In this document: piece by piece, positions 1 through 7,665 of the stretch
Layout of the letters: each line of letters starts with the position of its first letter
Position numbering within the stretch: the stretch's first letter is position 1
Translations under genes and position numbers: made by a program
Assembly: GCA_964476245.1 (NCBI GenBank)
Contig: CAYYYW010000024.1
Location: 1-13,850, forward strand
Direction of reading: 5' to 3'
Source: CAYYYW01 sp964476245
GTDB taxonomy: Bacteria; Patescibacteriota; Microgenomatia; UBA1406; HO2-37-13b
Length of the DNA stretch: 13,850 nucleotides
The notes under the pieces: generated by a model
What the model was told of the DNA's origin: nothing
The model's database searches: none
What the model saw: the letters and a program-made list of their open reading frames with translations, nothing else

Positions 1-11
1 TAAGAAAAACT

Positions 12-986
12 ATGTCTGAAAGAAAAAGAATTTCAATAATTATTCCGGTTTACAATGAGCAAGAAAATATTCCTTTGATCTATGAACGGTTGATTGGGGT
101 TATCGGGGGCTTGGCAGAGCAATACCAAGCAGAGATTATTTTTGTTGACGACGGCAGTGCCGACAAAAGCTTGCAAGTTTTAGAGGGTTTGGCTGATAAA
201 GATCAAAAGGTTAAACTGATTCAATTCTCACGCAATTTCGGCAAAGAAATAGCTGTTTCAGCCGGGCTTTCCGCGGCTCAAGGCGAAGCGGTCATTATGA
301 TTGACGCTGACTTACAGCATCCGCCGGAATTGTTAGGGCAGTTTTTGAAAAAATGGGAAGATGGGGCGGAAGTGGTTATCGGTATCAGAGAAAAAAATAA
401 AAATGAGGGCTTGGTTAAGAAGATTGGTTCATTTTGTTTCTATAAAATAATGAACATTATCGGTGAAACCAAGATTATTCCCCGCGCCACCGACTATCGT
501 TTGTTAGACAAAAAAGTGGTTAATGAGTTTAACCGTTTTACCGAAAGAAATCGTATTAGCCGGGGGTTGATTGATTGGCTGGGCTTTAAGAAGGGCTTTG
601 TTTATTTTGAGGCCGATGAAAGGCAAAACGGCAAAGCGAAGTATAGCTTTTTTAAGCTTGTGAAGCTGGCTTTATCGGGATTTGTAACTCACAGTTTGTT
701 TCCGCTAAAGTTAGCCGGTTATTTGGGCGTTGTTATTACTACGATTTCGGGACTGTTTGGCTTGTTCATAATTATTGAAAAATACATTTTGCCCAACCCT
801 TTGCGCCTGAATTTTTCCGGCCCGTTTTTGGTTGGCGTTTTTCTTTTGTTTATGGTGGGCATTATTTTGAGTTGTTTGGGTTTAATTGCTTTATACGTTG
901 CCAGCATTCATAGCGAGGTTGTTAATCGCCCCCTTTATGTGATTAGAAAAAAGAAAAACTTTGATAATTATGAAAAATCCGCCTAA
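12..986 (+). CDS. GT2 polyprenyl-phosphate glycosyltransferase, GtrB/DPM1-like
   Basis: This is a 324-residue family 2 glycosyltransferase of the GtrB/ArnC/DPM1 type. Such enzymes move a sugar from a nucleotide donor to polyprenyl phosphate on the cytoplasmic face of the membrane. The GT-A fold starts at once (SIIIPVYNE, residues 8-16). The nucleotide-binding VDDGS is at 45-49 and the metal-binding DAD at 98-100, followed by LQHPPE. The R-QNGKAKYSF stretch near 204-213 matches the conserved region before the membrane anchors in this family. Two hydrophobic segments (about 233-257 and 270-297) and a basic tail follow, as usual for GtrB proteins. The ATG at 12 leaves only three residues before the first conserved strand, and length is normal. 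A TAA at bases 1-3 may end the preceding gene. The next gene overlaps its 3' end by 17 bases. The family is clear; the sugar and acceptor are not. Confidence 0.9.
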   Translation: MSERKRISIIIPVYNEQENIPLIYERLIGVIGGLAEQYQAEIIFVDDGSADKSLQVLEGLADKDQKVKLIQFSRNFGKEIAVSAGLSAAQGEAVIMIDADLQHPPELLGQFLKKWEDGAEVVIGIREKNKNEGLVKKIGSFCFYKIMNIIGETKIIPRATDYRLLDKKVVNEFNRFTERNRISRGLIDWLGFKKGFVYFEADERQNGKAKYSFFKLVKLALSGFVTHSLFPLKLAGYLGVVITTISGLFGLFIIIEKYILPNPLRLNFSGPFLVGVFLLFMVGIILSCLGLIALYVASIHSEVVNRPLYVIRKKKNFDNYEKSA

Positions 987-1959
987 GGTATCAATCATTA
1001 TTCCGGTAAAGGAAATTAACGATTATATAAAAGAATCAATTCCTAAAATTTTGGAATTGGATTATTTTGATTTTGAGATTTTGATTTTTCCTGATTTTGA
1101 AAGCTTGCAGGCCTTCCCTAAGACAAAAATTATTCCCACAGGCCAGGTTGGTCCCTCGCAAAAAAGAAACATGGCTTTGCAATACGCCACAGGCGAAATT
1201 TTAGCGTTTTTAGATGACGACGCTTATCCCGACAAGAACTGGCTCGCGAGAGCTGTTTTGTATTTTGAAAGTTCGGAGGCGTCCGCGGTGGGCGGGCCAG
1301 CCATAACTCCCGAAAGCGACAGTTTTTGGCAAAAAGTTTCCGGAGCTGTTTTTTTGAGCAAGATTTCTGGTGGCAATCCTGAAAGATACTGGCCAATTGG
1401 CGATATTAAAGAAGTTGATGATTGGCCTTCGGTTAATCTTTTGGTTAGAAAATCTGATTTCGCCGCGGTTGGCGGATTTAACAGCGACTTTTGGCCGGGC
1501 GAGGACACGAAATTATGTTTTGATTTGACTAAAAAGTTAGGCAAAAAAATTATTTACGACCCGTCTGTTTTGGTTTATCACCACCGAAGGGCTGGCTTAA
1601 AAAAGCACTTAAAACAGGTAGGGGGCTATGGCTTGCATCGCGGATTTTTCGCCAAAAAATATCCAGAAAATTCCCGCAAACTAAAATACTTTATACCGTC
1701 TTTGTTTTTTATCTTCGCGGCCTTCGGCTGGTTGATGATTTTTTTGCCGTTGTTCTTCAATTGGCTTTATCTCGGGCTTTGGCTGGTTTATGGCTTGGCT
1801 TTGCTTGTGGCTTTTTTTGACATCAATAAAAAGATTAAAAGCGTTCAAATCTCTCTGGCCGCCTTGCCCTGTGTCTTACTAACCCATTTAACTTATGGCT
1901 ATAAGTTTTTGCAGGGTTTTATTTTCACGAAAAATTTTAAGAGTAAGTTACCAATATGA
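970..1959 (+). CDS. GT2 glycosyltransferase with membrane-bound C terminus
   Basis: This 329-residue family 2 glycosyltransferase has a GT-A domain starting at VSIIIPVKE (7-15). A DDD metal-binding motif lies at 82-84, in the context AFLDDDAYPD. A GED motif at 177-179 (WPGEDTKLC) probably supplies the catalytic base, and YHHRR follows at 203-207. Three hydrophobic helices at about 241-260, 262-283 and 294-314 place the C terminus in the membrane, as in many polysaccharide-assembly GT2 enzymes. I chose the ATG at 970, which overlaps the preceding gene by 17 bases. A TTG at 961 in the same frame would add three residues and has no better ribosome site. The gene ends in an ATGA overlap with the radical SAM gene, suggesting translational coupling. 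VDDG is replaced by a weaker FPDFES region near 40-45, so donor binding may differ from the classical pattern. Substrate unknown. Confidence 0.85.
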   Translation: MKNPPKVSIIIPVKEINDYIKESIPKILELDYFDFEILIFPDFESLQAFPKTKIIPTGQVGPSQKRNMALQYATGEILAFLDDDAYPDKNWLARAVLYFESSEASAVGGPAITPESDSFWQKVSGAVFLSKISGGNPERYWPIGDIKEVDDWPSVNLLVRKSDFAAVGGFNSDFWPGEDTKLCFDLTKKLGKKIIYDPSVLVYHHRRAGLKKHLKQVGGYGLHRGFFAKKYPENSRKLKYFIPSLFFIFAAFGWLMIFLPLFFNWLYLGLWLVYGLALLVAFFDINKKIKSVQISLAALPCVLLTHLTYGYKFLQGFIFTKNFKSKLPI

Positions 1960-3422
1960 AAATCGCAATTTCGTATCCGCCAATAAAATCGGAAAAGGGC
2001 ACGCCGCTGTTGGCCCAGAACCGGCAATTCCAGTGGTTTCACAGCCCTACTTATATTTATCCGATGGTGCCTGCCTCGGCCGCTACCTTGTTAAAAGCCA
2101 ACGGTTATGATGTTTTTTGGGATGACGCTATTGCCCAGGAGTTGAGTTATCAGGAGTGGCTGGAAAGAATTATTAAAGAAAAACCGGATATTATCGCCAT
2201 TGAAACCAAAACGCCCGTGATAAAAAGGCATTGGCAGATAATAAACGAGCTAAAAGCCCGTCCCGAGCTCGCTAAAGGGTTGATGATTGTCTTGATGGGC
2301 GACCATGTTACTGCTTTGCCCGAGGAATCGTTGCGAAACAGCCAAGTTGATTATGTTTTAACGGGCGGGGATTACGATTTTATGCTTTTGAATTTGGCCA
2401 ATCACTTGGCCAAAGGGGCGGCCATGGAGCCGGGCTGGTGGTTTCGCGACCAAAACGGCGCTATACAAAACACCGGGCCATTTCAGTTAAAGCACAATTT
2501 GGATATTTTGCCGTTTATTGACCGCGAGCTCACCAAATGGCAATTATACGCTTACAAAAACGGCAATTTCAAGAGAACGCCCGGCAGTTATATTATGTCG
2601 GCCCGTGATTGCTGGTGGGGAAAGTGTTCCTTTTGTTCCTGGACAACCATTTTTCCCGGCGGCCATTTTAGAACTCGTTCAGCTAACTTAGCTTTAGACG
2701 AGGTTGGCGAGCTGATTAAATTGGGCGTGAAAGAAATTTTCGAGGATTCAGGCAGCTTGCCCATTGGCTCGTGGCTGGCAGAATTTTGCCAAGGAATGAT
2801 TGCTCGGGGCTACAACAAAAAAGTTACGGTGAGCTGTAATATGCGCATTAATGGCATTAAAGACTCGGCTGTCTGGCAATTGATGAAAAAAGCCGGTTTT
2901 CGGATGATTTTATTTGGTTTGGAATCAGCCAGCCAGGAAACATTAAACAAAATTAACAAAAATTTGAAGGTTGAAGAAATAGAGCCGGGCTTAAAAATGT
3001 GCAAAAGAGCCGGGCTTGAGCCCCATATCACAGCGATGATTGGCTATCCTTGGGAAACAAAAGCCGACGCCCAACGCACCATTGATTTGGCCAAGGACTT
3101 ATTCAAAAAGGGCTATGTTGACACTTTGCAAGCCACGGTTTTAATTCCGTATCCCGGCACCCCGCTTTATAAATACTGCCAAGAAAACAATTTGTTAAAC
3201 TTTAACGATTATGATAGGTTTGACCAAAGAGAGCAAGTGATGAAAAGCGAATTGACCAGCGAAGATGTTAAGGCCCTCACGCGCGACCTCTACAAATCAT
3301 TCGCCAGCCCGCAGTTCATTATGAGGAAGATTTTGGCGATTAGAAGCTTATCTGACATCAAATTTTTAGCTAAGTCAGCCGCCAAACTGTTCGGCCATTT
3401 AACGGATTTTGGCAAGAGATGA
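1956..3422 (+). CDS. B12-binding-type radical SAM protein with CX4CX2C cluster motif
   Basis: This 488-residue protein has the two-part layout of cobalamin-binding radical SAM enzymes. The N-terminal 180 residues form a Rossmann-like domain with MGDHVTALPEES at 114-125. This resembles the GGxHVTxxPEE signature of the B12-type domain and lacks a clear DxHxxG cobalamin-ligand motif. The radical SAM core follows: cysteines 219, 224 and 227 in DCWWGKCSFCSW would bind the 4Fe-4S cluster. They are spaced CX4CX2C rather than the common CX3CX2C. IFEDSGS (261-267), FGLES (320-324) and PYPGTPLY (398-405) are typical later core motifs. Family members methylate unactivated carbons or rearrange lipids and natural products. 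Here the enzyme could modify a sugar or the lipid carrier, but no substrate can be read from sequence. Its ATG overlaps the preceding stop by four bases, so it belongs to the same transcript as the two glycosyltransferases. Confidence 0.87.
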   Translation: MKIAISYPPIKSEKGTPLLAQNRQFQWFHSPTYIYPMVPASAATLLKANGYDVFWDDAIAQELSYQEWLERIIKEKPDIIAIETKTPVIKRHWQIINELKARPELAKGLMIVLMGDHVTALPEESLRNSQVDYVLTGGDYDFMLLNLANHLAKGAAMEPGWWFRDQNGAIQNTGPFQLKHNLDILPFIDRELTKWQLYAYKNGNFKRTPGSYIMSARDCWWGKCSFCSWTTIFPGGHFRTRSANLALDEVGELIKLGVKEIFEDSGSLPIGSWLAEFCQGMIARGYNKKVTVSCNMRINGIKDSAVWQLMKKAGFRMILFGLESASQETLNKINKNLKVEEIEPGLKMCKRAGLEPHITAMIGYPWETKADAQRTIDLAKDLFKKGYVDTLQATVLIPYPGTPLYKYCQENNLLNFNDYDRFDQREQVMKSELTSEDVKALTRDLYKSFASPQFIMRKILAIRSLSDIKFLAKSAAKLFGHLTDFGKR

Positions 3423-3456
3423 TTATGGTAAAAAGTTTTGTCGAAATTAAAAGAAT

Positions 3457-4017
3457 ATGCCATTTGTATTCAAAAAATTGGAAATCCCGGGTTTAATTTT
3501 AATAGAGCCAAAAGTTTTTAAAGATGAACGGGGATTCTTTCTGGAGACATACAAATATTCGGAGTTTTTTAGCGCTGGGATAAAAGAGCATTTTATTCAA
3601 GATAATCATTCAAAATCAAAAAGAGGTGTCTTGCGAGGCCTTCATTTCCAGAAAAATCCCAAAGCCCAAGCAAAGGTAGTAGGATGTATTAGGGGAGAGA
3701 TTTTTGATGTTGTTGTAGATATTAGAGAGGGGTCGCCTTTTTATGGTAAATGGGTTGGCACAATTTTATCCGATGAGAATAAGAAACAGCTTTATACGCC
3801 GATTGGTTTTGCCCATGGTTTTTGTGTTTTAAGCGAGGAAGCGGAGATTATCTATAAGTGTTCTCGGGATTATTCTCCAGAAAATGAACGAGGGATTATT
3901 TGGAATGATCCATGTCTAAATATAGATTGGCCATTCAATAATCCAATGGTTTCCGAAAAAGATTCCAAAAATCCCTTACTTAAAGAAGTAGATAATAATT
4001 TTGTCTATGAGAAATAA
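3457..4017 (+). CDS. rfbC: dTDP-4-dehydrorhamnose 3,5-epimerase
   Basis: RfbC/RmlC converts dTDP-4-keto-6-deoxy-D-glucose to dTDP-4-keto-L-rhamnose, the third step of dTDP-L-rhamnose synthesis. The 186-residue length is normal for this cupin-fold dimer. Characteristic motifs are DERGFFLETY (23-32), GVLRGLHFQ (57-65), GEIFDVVVDIR (80-90) and PIGFAHGFCVL (115-125). His63 and Asp169 (in VSEKDS) appear to match the catalytic His/Asp pair of the Salmonella enzyme, and Tyr133 is also present. The gene starts after a 34-base gap behind the radical SAM gene and overlaps rfbD by 11 bases. It opens a C-D-B-A block. It looks more AT-rich than the radical SAM gene before it, which may mean the rhamnose block came from a different source. 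Function is close to certain. Confidence 0.96.
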   Translation: MPFVFKKLEIPGLILIEPKVFKDERGFFLETYKYSEFFSAGIKEHFIQDNHSKSKRGVLRGLHFQKNPKAQAKVVGCIRGEIFDVVVDIREGSPFYGKWVGTILSDENKKQLYTPIGFAHGFCVLSEEAEIIYKCSRDYSPENERGIIWNDPCLNIDWPFNNPMVSEKDSKNPLLKEVDNNFVYEK

Positions 4018-4873
4018 TGTAAAAATTATAGTAACCGGTGCTGATGGACAGTTAGGAAAAGAATTTGCCAGGGAGCTGAATAAAAGTGACATTAACCATT
4101 TAGCTTTTGATAAGGATAGTTTAGACATTACTGATTTTAAGAAAGTAAATGAAGTGATAGAAAAAATTAAGCCAGATTTTGTGATTAATTGCGCCGCTTT
4201 TAATGATGTAGATGGGGCGGAAAAAGAGTGGCAGAAGGCGTTTTTAGTTAACGGGGTAGCAGCCAGGAATTTGGTCTTGGCTTGCAACAGAAACAACTCT
4301 GTGTTTGTGCATTACAGTAGCGATTATGTGTTTGACGGTAAAAAAGGAGCGCCCTATACCATAGCAGACGCTCCCGGCCCTATCAATAAATATGGGGAAA
4401 GCAAACGTTTGGGAGAAAGGAACGTGGAGCATTTGAGCGAGAGGTATTATTTAATAAGATTGAGTTGGGTGTTCGGCGAAAACCCCAAAGCGAGTTTTCC
4501 TTTGAAATTAATGGAGCGCGCCAAGACCAATAAGACCTTAAAGATAGTGAACGATCAAATTTCTTCGCCGGCCTTTGTGGAAGATATCACTAAAGCAACC
4601 CTTGATTTAATAGGATCCGGTCAGTATGGATTATATCACCTTGCTAATGAAGGTTTTTGCTCAAGATATGAATGGGCGAAATATGTTTTAGAAAAGCTAA
4701 AATGGCAAGGCGAACTTTTGCCTGCTGAAAGCGGTGATTTTGAGACACCCGCTCAACGGCCAAGATTTTCAGCGCTTGATAATTTTCCGTTGAAGAGTAT
4801 TATAAGTTATAAATTACCTGCTTGGCAGGAAGCCACTGATAAATTTTTAAAAAGGATTCAGAAAAATTTATGA
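4007..4873 (+). CDS. rfbD: dTDP-4-dehydrorhamnose reductase
   Basis: RfbD/RmlD reduces dTDP-4-keto-L-rhamnose to dTDP-L-rhamnose with NAD(P)H, the last step of the pathway. The 288-residue protein starts with the Rossmann loop GADGQLG (11-17). It has INCAAF (60-65), YSSDYVFDG (103-111), and the SDR active-site pair Tyr129/Lys133 in YGESK, preceded by GPINK. The family-specific C-terminal RPRFSALDN lies at 251-259. I chose the ATG at 4007, which overlaps rfbC by 11 bases. A TTG at 4001 in the same frame would add only two residues. The gene ends in an ATGA overlap with rfbB. Length and motifs are all normal, and I see no lost catalytic residue. Confidence 0.95.
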   Translation: MRNNVKIIVTGADGQLGKEFARELNKSDINHLAFDKDSLDITDFKKVNEVIEKIKPDFVINCAAFNDVDGAEKEWQKAFLVNGVAARNLVLACNRNNSVFVHYSSDYVFDGKKGAPYTIADAPGPINKYGESKRLGERNVEHLSERYYLIRLSWVFGENPKASFPLKLMERAKTNKTLKIVNDQISSPAFVEDITKATLDLIGSGQYGLYHLANEGFCSRYEWAKYVLEKLKWQGELLPAESGDFETPAQRPRFSALDNFPLKSIISYKLPAWQEATDKFLKRIQKNL

Positions 4874-5877
4874 AACTATTAATCACGGGCGGACTTGGTT
4901 TTATCGGCAGTAATTTTGTTCGCTACATTCTCAATAAATATCCGGACGATAAGGTTGTTAACCTTGACATTGTCACTTACTGCGCTAATTTTGATAATCT
5001 CAAGGACATTGAAGACAATCCTCGTTATGTTTTTGTAAAAGGGGATATTGGCGATAAAGATTTGGTTGATAAAATTTTCCGAGAAGAAAAACCTAATTTT
5101 GTAGTTAATTTCGCCGCCGCCAGCCATGTAGACCGTTCAATTCTTGAGCCGGAACTTTTTGTTAAAACCAATGTTGTGGGAACTCAAACCTTGCTTGAGG
5201 CCGCCAGGAAATATGGCATTGAAAAATTTGAGCAAATATCAACTGACGAAGTTTATGGAACTATTGAACAAGGACAATCCAAAGAAGGAGACAATCTATT
5301 GCCCAATAGTCCTTATGCCGCCTCAAAAGCAGCAGCTGATTTATTGGTTCGGTCTTATTATAAAACCTTTGGTTTACCTGTTTTAACCACTCGTTCTTCA
5401 AATAATTTTGGACCATATCAATACCCGGAAAAAGTAATTCCCCTTTTTATTACCAATCTTTTAGAGAATAAAAAAGTGCCTCTTTATGGCACAGGGAAAA
5501 ATGTTCGCGATTGGATTTATGTTGGCGACAATTGCTCGGGAATTGATATTGTTTTGCGTAAAGGCAGGATTGGGGAGATATATAACATCGGCGGCGGGAA
5601 TCAAATAACTAATTTGGAGCTTACAAAAACTATTCTTAATGAATTAGGTAGGGGTGATGATTGCATTGAGTATGTTAAAGACAGGCCGGGCCATGATTTT
5701 CGTTATGCTTTGGATACAAGCAAAGTGGGGGAGCTGGGCTGGCAGGCGCGATATCCGTTTAATGATGCCGTAAAAGAAACAATAAAGTGGTATCAGAAAA
5801 ATTCAGAGTGGTGGCAGAGAATCAAGTCGGGGGAGTATTCAGAGTATTATAAAAAGCAATATTTGGAAAGGTCATAG
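4870..5877 (+). CDS. rfbB: dTDP-glucose 4,6-dehydratase
   Basis: RfbB/RmlB turns dTDP-D-glucose into dTDP-4-keto-6-deoxy-D-glucose with bound NAD+. This product is the branch point for rhamnose and for dTDP-amino sugars. The 335-residue extended SDR has GGLGFIG at 7-13, GDI at 58-60 and AAASHVDRS at 82-90. The dehydratase signature STDEVYG at 124-130 contains the Asp126/Glu127 acid-base pair, with Tyr149/Lys153 in SPYAASK. The dTDP-glucose-specific TRSSNNFGPYQYPEK (174-188) and RPGHDFRYA (272-280) are intact. The start codon overlaps the rfbD stop (ATGA), which suggests coupled translation. A complete catalytic set makes this the internal reference for the other two SDR proteins in the window, neither of which has the Asp-Glu pair. 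The VioA-like aminotransferase at 11677-12819 could use the same product. Confidence 0.97.
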   Translation: MKLLITGGLGFIGSNFVRYILNKYPDDKVVNLDIVTYCANFDNLKDIEDNPRYVFVKGDIGDKDLVDKIFREEKPNFVVNFAAASHVDRSILEPELFVKTNVVGTQTLLEAARKYGIEKFEQISTDEVYGTIEQGQSKEGDNLLPNSPYAASKAAADLLVRSYYKTFGLPVLTTRSSNNFGPYQYPEKVIPLFITNLLENKKVPLYGTGKNVRDWIYVGDNCSGIDIVLRKGRIGEIYNIGGGNQITNLELTKTILNELGRGDDCIEYVKDRPGHDFRYALDTSKVGELGWQARYPFNDAVKETIKWYQKNSEWWQRIKSGEYSEYYKKQYLERS

Positions 5878-5906
5878 AATTTAAATTTTAATCTAACTTT
5901 TTAACT

Positions 5907-6626
5907 ATGAAAGGAATTATATTAGCCGGAGGATTGGGAACGCGTCTTTTGCCTTGCACTCGCGTTACTAACAAACATCTTTTGCCCGTCTACGACAAGC
6001 CAATGATTTATTATCCTTTGGGAACCTTGGTGCACGCGGGCATTAAAGATATATTAGTTGTGTCTGGGAAAGGGCATGCCGGGCATTTTCTTGAACTCTT
6101 GGGGGATGGCCGTGATTTTAGAGTGAGGCTGTCTTACGCGGTGCAGGAAGAGCCGGGGGGCATCGCCCAGGCCTTATTGTTGGCGGAAGATTTTGCGGAT
6201 GGGGGCAGAATTGCGGTGATTTTGGGTGATAATATTATAGAAGATAACATTAGAGATTATGTTGATGATTTTAGACATCAGGCAAAGGGCGCGAAACTTT
6301 TTTTGAAAGAAGTGCCGGACGCCAATCGTTTCGGCGTGGCTGAGGTTAAGGACGGCAAGGTTGTGGGCATTGAAGAAAAACCAAGCCAACCCAAGTCCAA
6401 TTTGGCGGTGGTGGGGTTATATATGTACGATAGTCAGGTTTTTGACATAATCAAAACTTTGAAGCCCTCCAATAGGGGAGAATTGGAGATTACCGATGTT
6501 AATAATTTTTACATCCAGCAGGGCACAGCCGCCTCTGAAATTCTAAAGGGTTTTTGGAGTGACGCGGGCAAGTTTGAGTCATTATTCAGGGCATCTGAAT
6601 TTATAAAAAATTATGGCAAAAAATAA
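5907..6626 (+). CDS. rfbA: Glucose-1-phosphate thymidylyltransferase, short type
   Basis: RfbA/RmlA joins dTTP and glucose-1-phosphate to give dTDP-glucose, the first rhamnose-pathway step. The 239-residue protein carries the nucleotidyltransferase loop GGLGTRL (8-14), Lys23 in TNKHLLPVYDKPM, and QEEPGGIAQAL (80-90). It also has the metal-binding GDN (107-109), EEKP (156-159), ELEITD (192-197) and WSDAG (217-221). It is about 50 residues shorter than enterobacterial RmlA (about 290). It lacks the C-terminal segment that in those enzymes helps form the allosteric site, so feedback control may differ. Short forms of this length are a known subfamily. A 29-base gap separates it from rfbB. Its 3' end overlaps the next epimerase gene by 14 bases. 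One 60-base line (6121-6180) has 38 G+C, the richest stretch I counted. Its placement with rfbB, rfbC and rfbD supports thymidylyltransferase rather than another nucleotide specificity. Confidence 0.92.
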   Translation: MKGIILAGGLGTRLLPCTRVTNKHLLPVYDKPMIYYPLGTLVHAGIKDILVVSGKGHAGHFLELLGDGRDFRVRLSYAVQEEPGGIAQALLLAEDFADGGRIAVILGDNIIEDNIRDYVDDFRHQAKGAKLFLKEVPDANRFGVAEVKDGKVVGIEEKPSQPKSNLAVVGLYMYDSQVFDIIKTLKPSNRGELEITDVNNFYIQQGTAASEILKGFWSDAGKFESLFRASEFIKNYGKK

Positions 6627-7650
6627 AAAAAATTTAATTATCGGGGGAGCCGGCTTTATCGGTTGCAATTTGACAGCTTATCTTTTGGAAAAGGGCGAAG
6701 ACGTTTGCGTGTTTGATAATTTTTCCCGTGGCGGCTCTTTTGATAACGTCGTTTGGCTGAAAGAACGGTATCCTAATCTTAGGGTGGTTGCTGGAGATAT
6801 TCGCACCGACAAGCATTTACTCAAAAAAGAAATGGAGCTTTGTGATGTTGTTTTCCATTTAGCCGGACAAGTGGCGGTAACTACTTCTTTTATTAATCCG
6901 CAACTTGATTTTATGGTTAATGTCGTGGGCACTTTTAACATTTTGGAGATTTTGCGTCTTTCAGAAAGAAAGCCAATCCTTGTTTATGCTTCAACTAATA
7001 AAGTTTATGGGGGGATGGAGGATGTGGTTGTTGAAGAAAGAGACAGGCGCTATTGTTACCGTGATTTTCCTTGGGGTATTTCTGAAACAAGAGGATTGAA
7101 TTTTCATTCGCCCTATGGTTGTTCCAAAGGGGCGGCCGAGCAATATGTTAGGGATTATGCCAGAATGTATGACTTGAAAACAGTTGTTTTTCGCCAATCC
7201 TGCATCTACGGCACGCGGCAGTTTGGTGTTGAAGACCAGGGTTGGGTTGCATGGATGGTGATTGCCGCTGTTTTAGGCAAGCCAATAACCGTTTATGGAG
7301 ACGGTAAGCAAGTAAGAGATGTTTTGTGGGTTGACGATTTATGTTTGGCCCTTGAAAAAGCAGTGGCCAATATCGATATCAGCAAAGGCCAGATTTACAA
7401 TATCGGGGGCGGGCCCGACAAAACCCTTTCCTTGTTGGAGTTGTTTGATTATCTGGGTAGTTTTTTAGGCGCGCCTGTTGTTTATTCTAATGCTGATTGG
7501 CGGCCTGGCGACCAAAAGGTATATGTTTCCGACATCAAAAAAGCGCAACAAGATTTGTCTTGGCAGCCACAAATTACGCCCCAAGAAGGGGTTAAAAGGT
7601 TGTTTGAATGGGTAAATAACAATAAAGAGCTTTTCAAGGAGAGAACATAA
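6613..7650 (+). CDS. NAD-dependent epimerase resembling CDP-paratose 2-epimerase (TyvE-like)
   Basis: This 345-residue extended SDR strongly resembles the CDP-tyvelose (CDP-paratose) 2-epimerase of Salmonella, which inverts C2 of CDP-paratose through a transient keto intermediate with bound NAD+. Shared features are GGAGFIG (11-17), FHLAGQVAVTTS (81-92), STNKVYG (127-133) and FHSPYGCSKGAAEQY (164-178, with Tyr168/Lys172). YGTRQF (199-204), EDQGWVAW (207-214) and GKQVRDVL (231-238) also match. The Asp-Glu pair of 4,6-dehydratases is replaced by Asn-Lys, as in TyvE. The start overlaps rfbA by 14 bases. No gene for CDP-glucose synthesis, CDP-glucose dehydration or the CDP-3,6-dideoxyhexose steps is seen in the window. 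The true substrate may therefore be another nucleotide sugar, or the rest may lie outside. Family is sure; the CDP-paratose specificity is inferred from resemblance remembered, not from a search. Confidence 0.82.
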   Translation: MAKNKKNLIIGGAGFIGCNLTAYLLEKGEDVCVFDNFSRGGSFDNVVWLKERYPNLRVVAGDIRTDKHLLKKEMELCDVVFHLAGQVAVTTSFINPQLDFMVNVVGTFNILEILRLSERKPILVYASTNKVYGGMEDVVVEERDRRYCYRDFPWGISETRGLNFHSPYGCSKGAAEQYVRDYARMYDLKTVVFRQSCIYGTRQFGVEDQGWVAWMVIAAVLGKPITVYGDGKQVRDVLWVDDLCLALEKAVANIDISKGQIYNIGGGPDKTLSLLELFDYLGSFLGAPVVYSNADWRPGDQKVYVSDIKKAQQDLSWQPQITPQEGVKRLFEWVNNNKELFKERT

Positions 7651-7665
7651 TTTATTTTATTGAAT

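Noticed and set aside
1224..1544. 106-residue minus-strand reading frame, and similar ones elsewhere
   Set aside because: It lies opposite a clear GT2 gene and reads as low-complexity shadow of its codons.
3425..3496. Small 23-codon frame starting MVKSFVEIKRI between the radical SAM gene and rfbC
   Set aside because: It has no motif, runs into rfbC in another frame, and is short enough to be chance.
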